DNA from: an uncultured Legionella sp.
Lineage (GTDB): Bacteria; Pseudomonadota; Gammaproteobacteria; Legionellales; Legionellaceae
Assembly (NCBI GenBank): GCA_903885895.1
Contig: CAISKC010000330.1
Coordinates: 1 to 6,702 of the forward strand
Length of the DNA: 6,702 nt
Reading direction: 5' to 3'
The notes below the pieces were generated by a model that ran no database searches, had not been told where the DNA came from, and worked only from the letters and a program-made list of their open reading frames with translations. The position numbers and the translations under genes are program-made. This document shows positions 5,557 through 6,702 of this stretch, piece by piece; positions within the stretch are counted from its first letter, which is position 1, and the number at the start of each line of letters is the position of its first letter.

Positions 5557-6165
5557 GTGAAGAGAGAGCTAGATCTGATAAATATTGATGAGTTACTGGA
5601 AGAGCTTGATAGTTTTGGTATAGAAGCAGAACAGGCAATTAAAACTCATAAGCCACTTAAACCTCGTATTTCAAAACAAACGACCACTATAGATGAACTT
5701 GATAAATTATTGGATGACTCATCAAGCTATGTTCCTAAAACTCAGGAGCGGGGTATGTTTTTGGGTGAAACTGGCGATAGACATGTAGTAGTGCATAGTA
5801 TGTTTAAACCAATAACTGCTATAGAAAATGAGCGCACAAAACAAAGCAACCAACATGACTGCGGTATAGCAGATGTAAGCGCGACATTCACGCATTCGCG
5901 TTTTCCAAAACCATCTGAGTTTGCTCCCAAGCAAGGTGGATGGCTTGATGGTGCAGTGCGCCATTCTCGCCCCGATTCAGCGTCATTTTCGTCGTCAGCG
6001 TATCGACCAACAACGGCTATGCCTTCGCAACGCATGGTCAATCAAACTAGACCACCGTTGCCTGAGTCGAAGCATGCAAGCAAACGCTCAATTTTTCAGT
6101 CTGCGGCAACGAGTAGTCTGGAACCGGGTGCGTCAGGAAAGGCCTCGAAGAATGGTATGCTGTGA
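5557..6165 (+). CDS. Unrecognised protein with acidic repeats and a disordered Ser/Pro-rich tail
   Basis: I recognise no family. The open frame gives 202 residues from a GTG with no ribosome site. The N-terminal part (1-56) is charged and helical, with two similar acidic motifs: IDELLEELDSF (10-20) and IDELDKLLDDSS (45-56). A middle section (about 65-115) has mixed composition. From about 115 to the end it is rich in Ser, Pro, Arg and Lys and probably disordered. There is one cysteine (102), no signal peptide and no membrane helix, so it should be cytosolic or exported by a dedicated machine. An ATG at 5544 lies 13 bases upstream in another frame and would enter this frame if the (AG)4 tract at 5561-5568 had one more unit. 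The annotated start may therefore be wrong, or the gene frameshifted. GC content, counted by hand, is 37.5% for 5561-5880 and 53% for 5881-6160. A secreted effector is possible, but only as a guess. It precedes the HD gene by 66 bases. Confidence 0.6.
   Translation: MKRELDLINIDELLEELDSFGIEAEQAIKTHKPLKPRISKQTTTIDELDKLLDDSSSYVPKTQERGMFLGETGDRHVVVHSMFKPITAIENERTKQSNQHDCGIADVSATFTHSRFPKPSEFAPKQGGWLDGAVRHSRPDSASFSSSAYRPTTAMPSQRMVNQTRPPLPESKHASKRSIFQSAATSSLEPGASGKASKNGML
5561..5568 (+). repeat. (AG)4 dinucleotide tract at a frame break
   Basis: Four AG units lie directly after the short frame opened by the ATG at 5544. That frame ends at TGA 5586-5588 after 14 codons. Adding one AG unit, or removing one base, would join the ATG to the 202-codon frame. 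Confidence 0.5.
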
Positions 6166-6195
6166 ATCGACTAAGTTGTATACTGGTCAGAGAGC

Positions 6196-6212
6196 AGGCT
6201 TAAGAGAAGCCT
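6196..6212 (+). other. Small hairpin ahead of the HD-domain gene
   Basis: AGGCTT (6196-6201) and AAGCCT (6207-6212) form a 6-bp stem with a 5-base loop in the 66-base gap between the unknown protein and the HD gene. No T-run follows, so termination is unlikely; it may only mark the leader of the HD transcript. Confidence 0.25.
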
Positions 6213-6220
6213 TCATTGAT

Positions 6221-6225
6221 AGAAG
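6221..6225 (+). promoter_or_regulatory. Ribosome binding site of the HD-domain gene
   Basis: AGAAG lies 6 bases before the ATG at 6232, a good site at normal spacing. It supports that start. Confidence 0.65.
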
Positions 6226-6231
6226 ATTTTT

Positions 6232-6702
6232 ATGGACACGAGTGCAACGATTATTCAAGAGTCTTACCGTTTAATTTCTGAGCTTGGTAAACTCAAACTG
6301 GTATTTAGAAATACTCAGACCAACTCTGAACGCAAAGAAAGTACTGCAGAGCACTCTTGGTCGGCTAGTATGATTGTGATGATATTGATGGCGCAACTGA
6401 GAGAAGAATTTCAAACAGTCGATGAACTAAAAGCCATTAAACTCGCAATGATTCATGATATTGTAGAGATTTATGCGGGCGATGTGTTTTCTTTTGATTT
6501 GGAGGCTAGAAAAAGCAAAGAAAAAGAGGAAATAGCAGCTATGGAAACCATCGTTGAACTTTGCCCGACATTTGGAGCAGAGCTCAAAAGTTTATGGTAT
6601 GAATTTGAGGAAAGAGAAACCTTAGAAGCTAAGATTGCCAAGGCTGCAGACGCCATATGCCCTATCTTTCAACGTGTGCACGTCAAACAATCTTACATTC
6701 CC
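6232..6702 (+). CDS. HD-domain phosphohydrolase of the YfbR/HDDC2 type, 5' part
   Basis: The frame is open from the ATG at 6232 to the right edge, with 157 codons visible and the 3' end outside the window. The family are metal-dependent phosphohydrolases; E. coli YfbR is a 5'-deoxynucleotidase that removes phosphate from dNMPs. The HD motif residues are all visible: His41 in ESTAEHSW (36-43), His75-Asp76 in MIHDIVEI (73-80) with Glu79, and Asp140 in KIAKAADAI (134-142), the last metal ligand. The blocks YAGDVFSFD (81-89) and LWYEFEERETLEAKIAKAAD (121-140) also follow the HDDC2 pattern closely. This makes it cytosolic and probably active on nucleoside monophosphates, although the exact substrate in this subgroup is inferred. 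Family members are usually about 190-200 residues, so most of the protein is seen. It has its own ribosome site and may be co-transcribed with the unknown gene upstream. Confidence 0.88.
   Translation, partial: MDTSATIIQESYRLISELGKLKLVFRNTQTNSERKESTAEHSWSASMIVMILMAQLREEFQTVDELKAIKLAMIHDIVEIYAGDVFSFDLEARKSKEKEEIAAMETIVELCPTFGAELKSLWYEFEERETLEAKIAKAADAICPIFQRVHVKQSYIP

Noticed and set aside
5722..6041. Two overlapping minus-strand frames (5722-5964 and 5742-6041) antisense to the unknown protein
   Set aside because: They occur in two frames over the same bases, with no start signals or recognisable domains; they are shadows of the plus-strand gene.
5921..6274. 117-codon plus-strand frame overlapping the unknown protein and the HD gene start
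   Set aside because: It is rich in Arg, Gln and Cys, has no ribosome site, and runs into the well-supported HD gene in another frame. It is explained by the GC-rich 3' half of the unknown gene.

Overview
The window looks like an ordinary chromosomal segment of an AT-rich gammaproteobacterium, most plausibly an intracellular member of the Legionellales or their neighbours. Three things point that way. SohB matches the gammaproteobacterial form from its first residues. The amino acid permease carries the SVDSLRNLP and WYPTI signatures that I associate with the many APC permeases of Legionella and Coxiella. Small secreted proteins without known domains are also common in that group. The taxon is inferred; no rRNA or other marker gene is present.

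Layout from left to right. (1) The 3' end of a small, probably exported four-cysteine protein (3-401, +), followed by a hairpin and a likely intrinsic terminator. (2) The convergent inner-membrane peptidase gene sohB (536-1486, -). (3) Divergent from sohB, a small secreted six-cysteine protein (1640-2089, +). (4) An APC-family amino acid permease (2207-3463, +), whose promoter and start region contain a perfect 16-bp-arm palindrome and whose C-terminus looks one helix short. (5) Convergent with it, a fused permease/ATPase ABC transporter of the YddA / SbmA-BacA-like class (3556-5313, -). (6) A divergent intergenic region of about 230 bases with nested palindromes next to the ABC start. (7) An unrecognised acidic-then-disordered 202-residue protein (5557-6165, +), with a problematic start and a sharp GC change inside it. 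(8) The first 157 codons of an HD-domain nucleotide hydrolase of the YfbR/HDDC2 type (6232 to the window end, +).

The genes do not form one pathway. Orientation breaks them into several transcription units: gene 1; sohB; the six-cysteine protein with possible read-through into the permease; the ABC transporter; and the unknown protein with the HD gene. The loose common theme is the cell envelope and nutrition in a host: two exported cysteine-containing proteins, a membrane peptidase, an amino acid permease and a peptide/antibiotic-type ABC transporter. No rRNA, tRNA, CRISPR array, transposase or prophage gene was seen. No gene-free stretch exceeds 300 bases. I did not find a convincing new multi-gene system. 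The best leads are the permease palindrome, the frame problem at an (AG)4 tract before the unknown ORF, and that ORF's mosaic composition.
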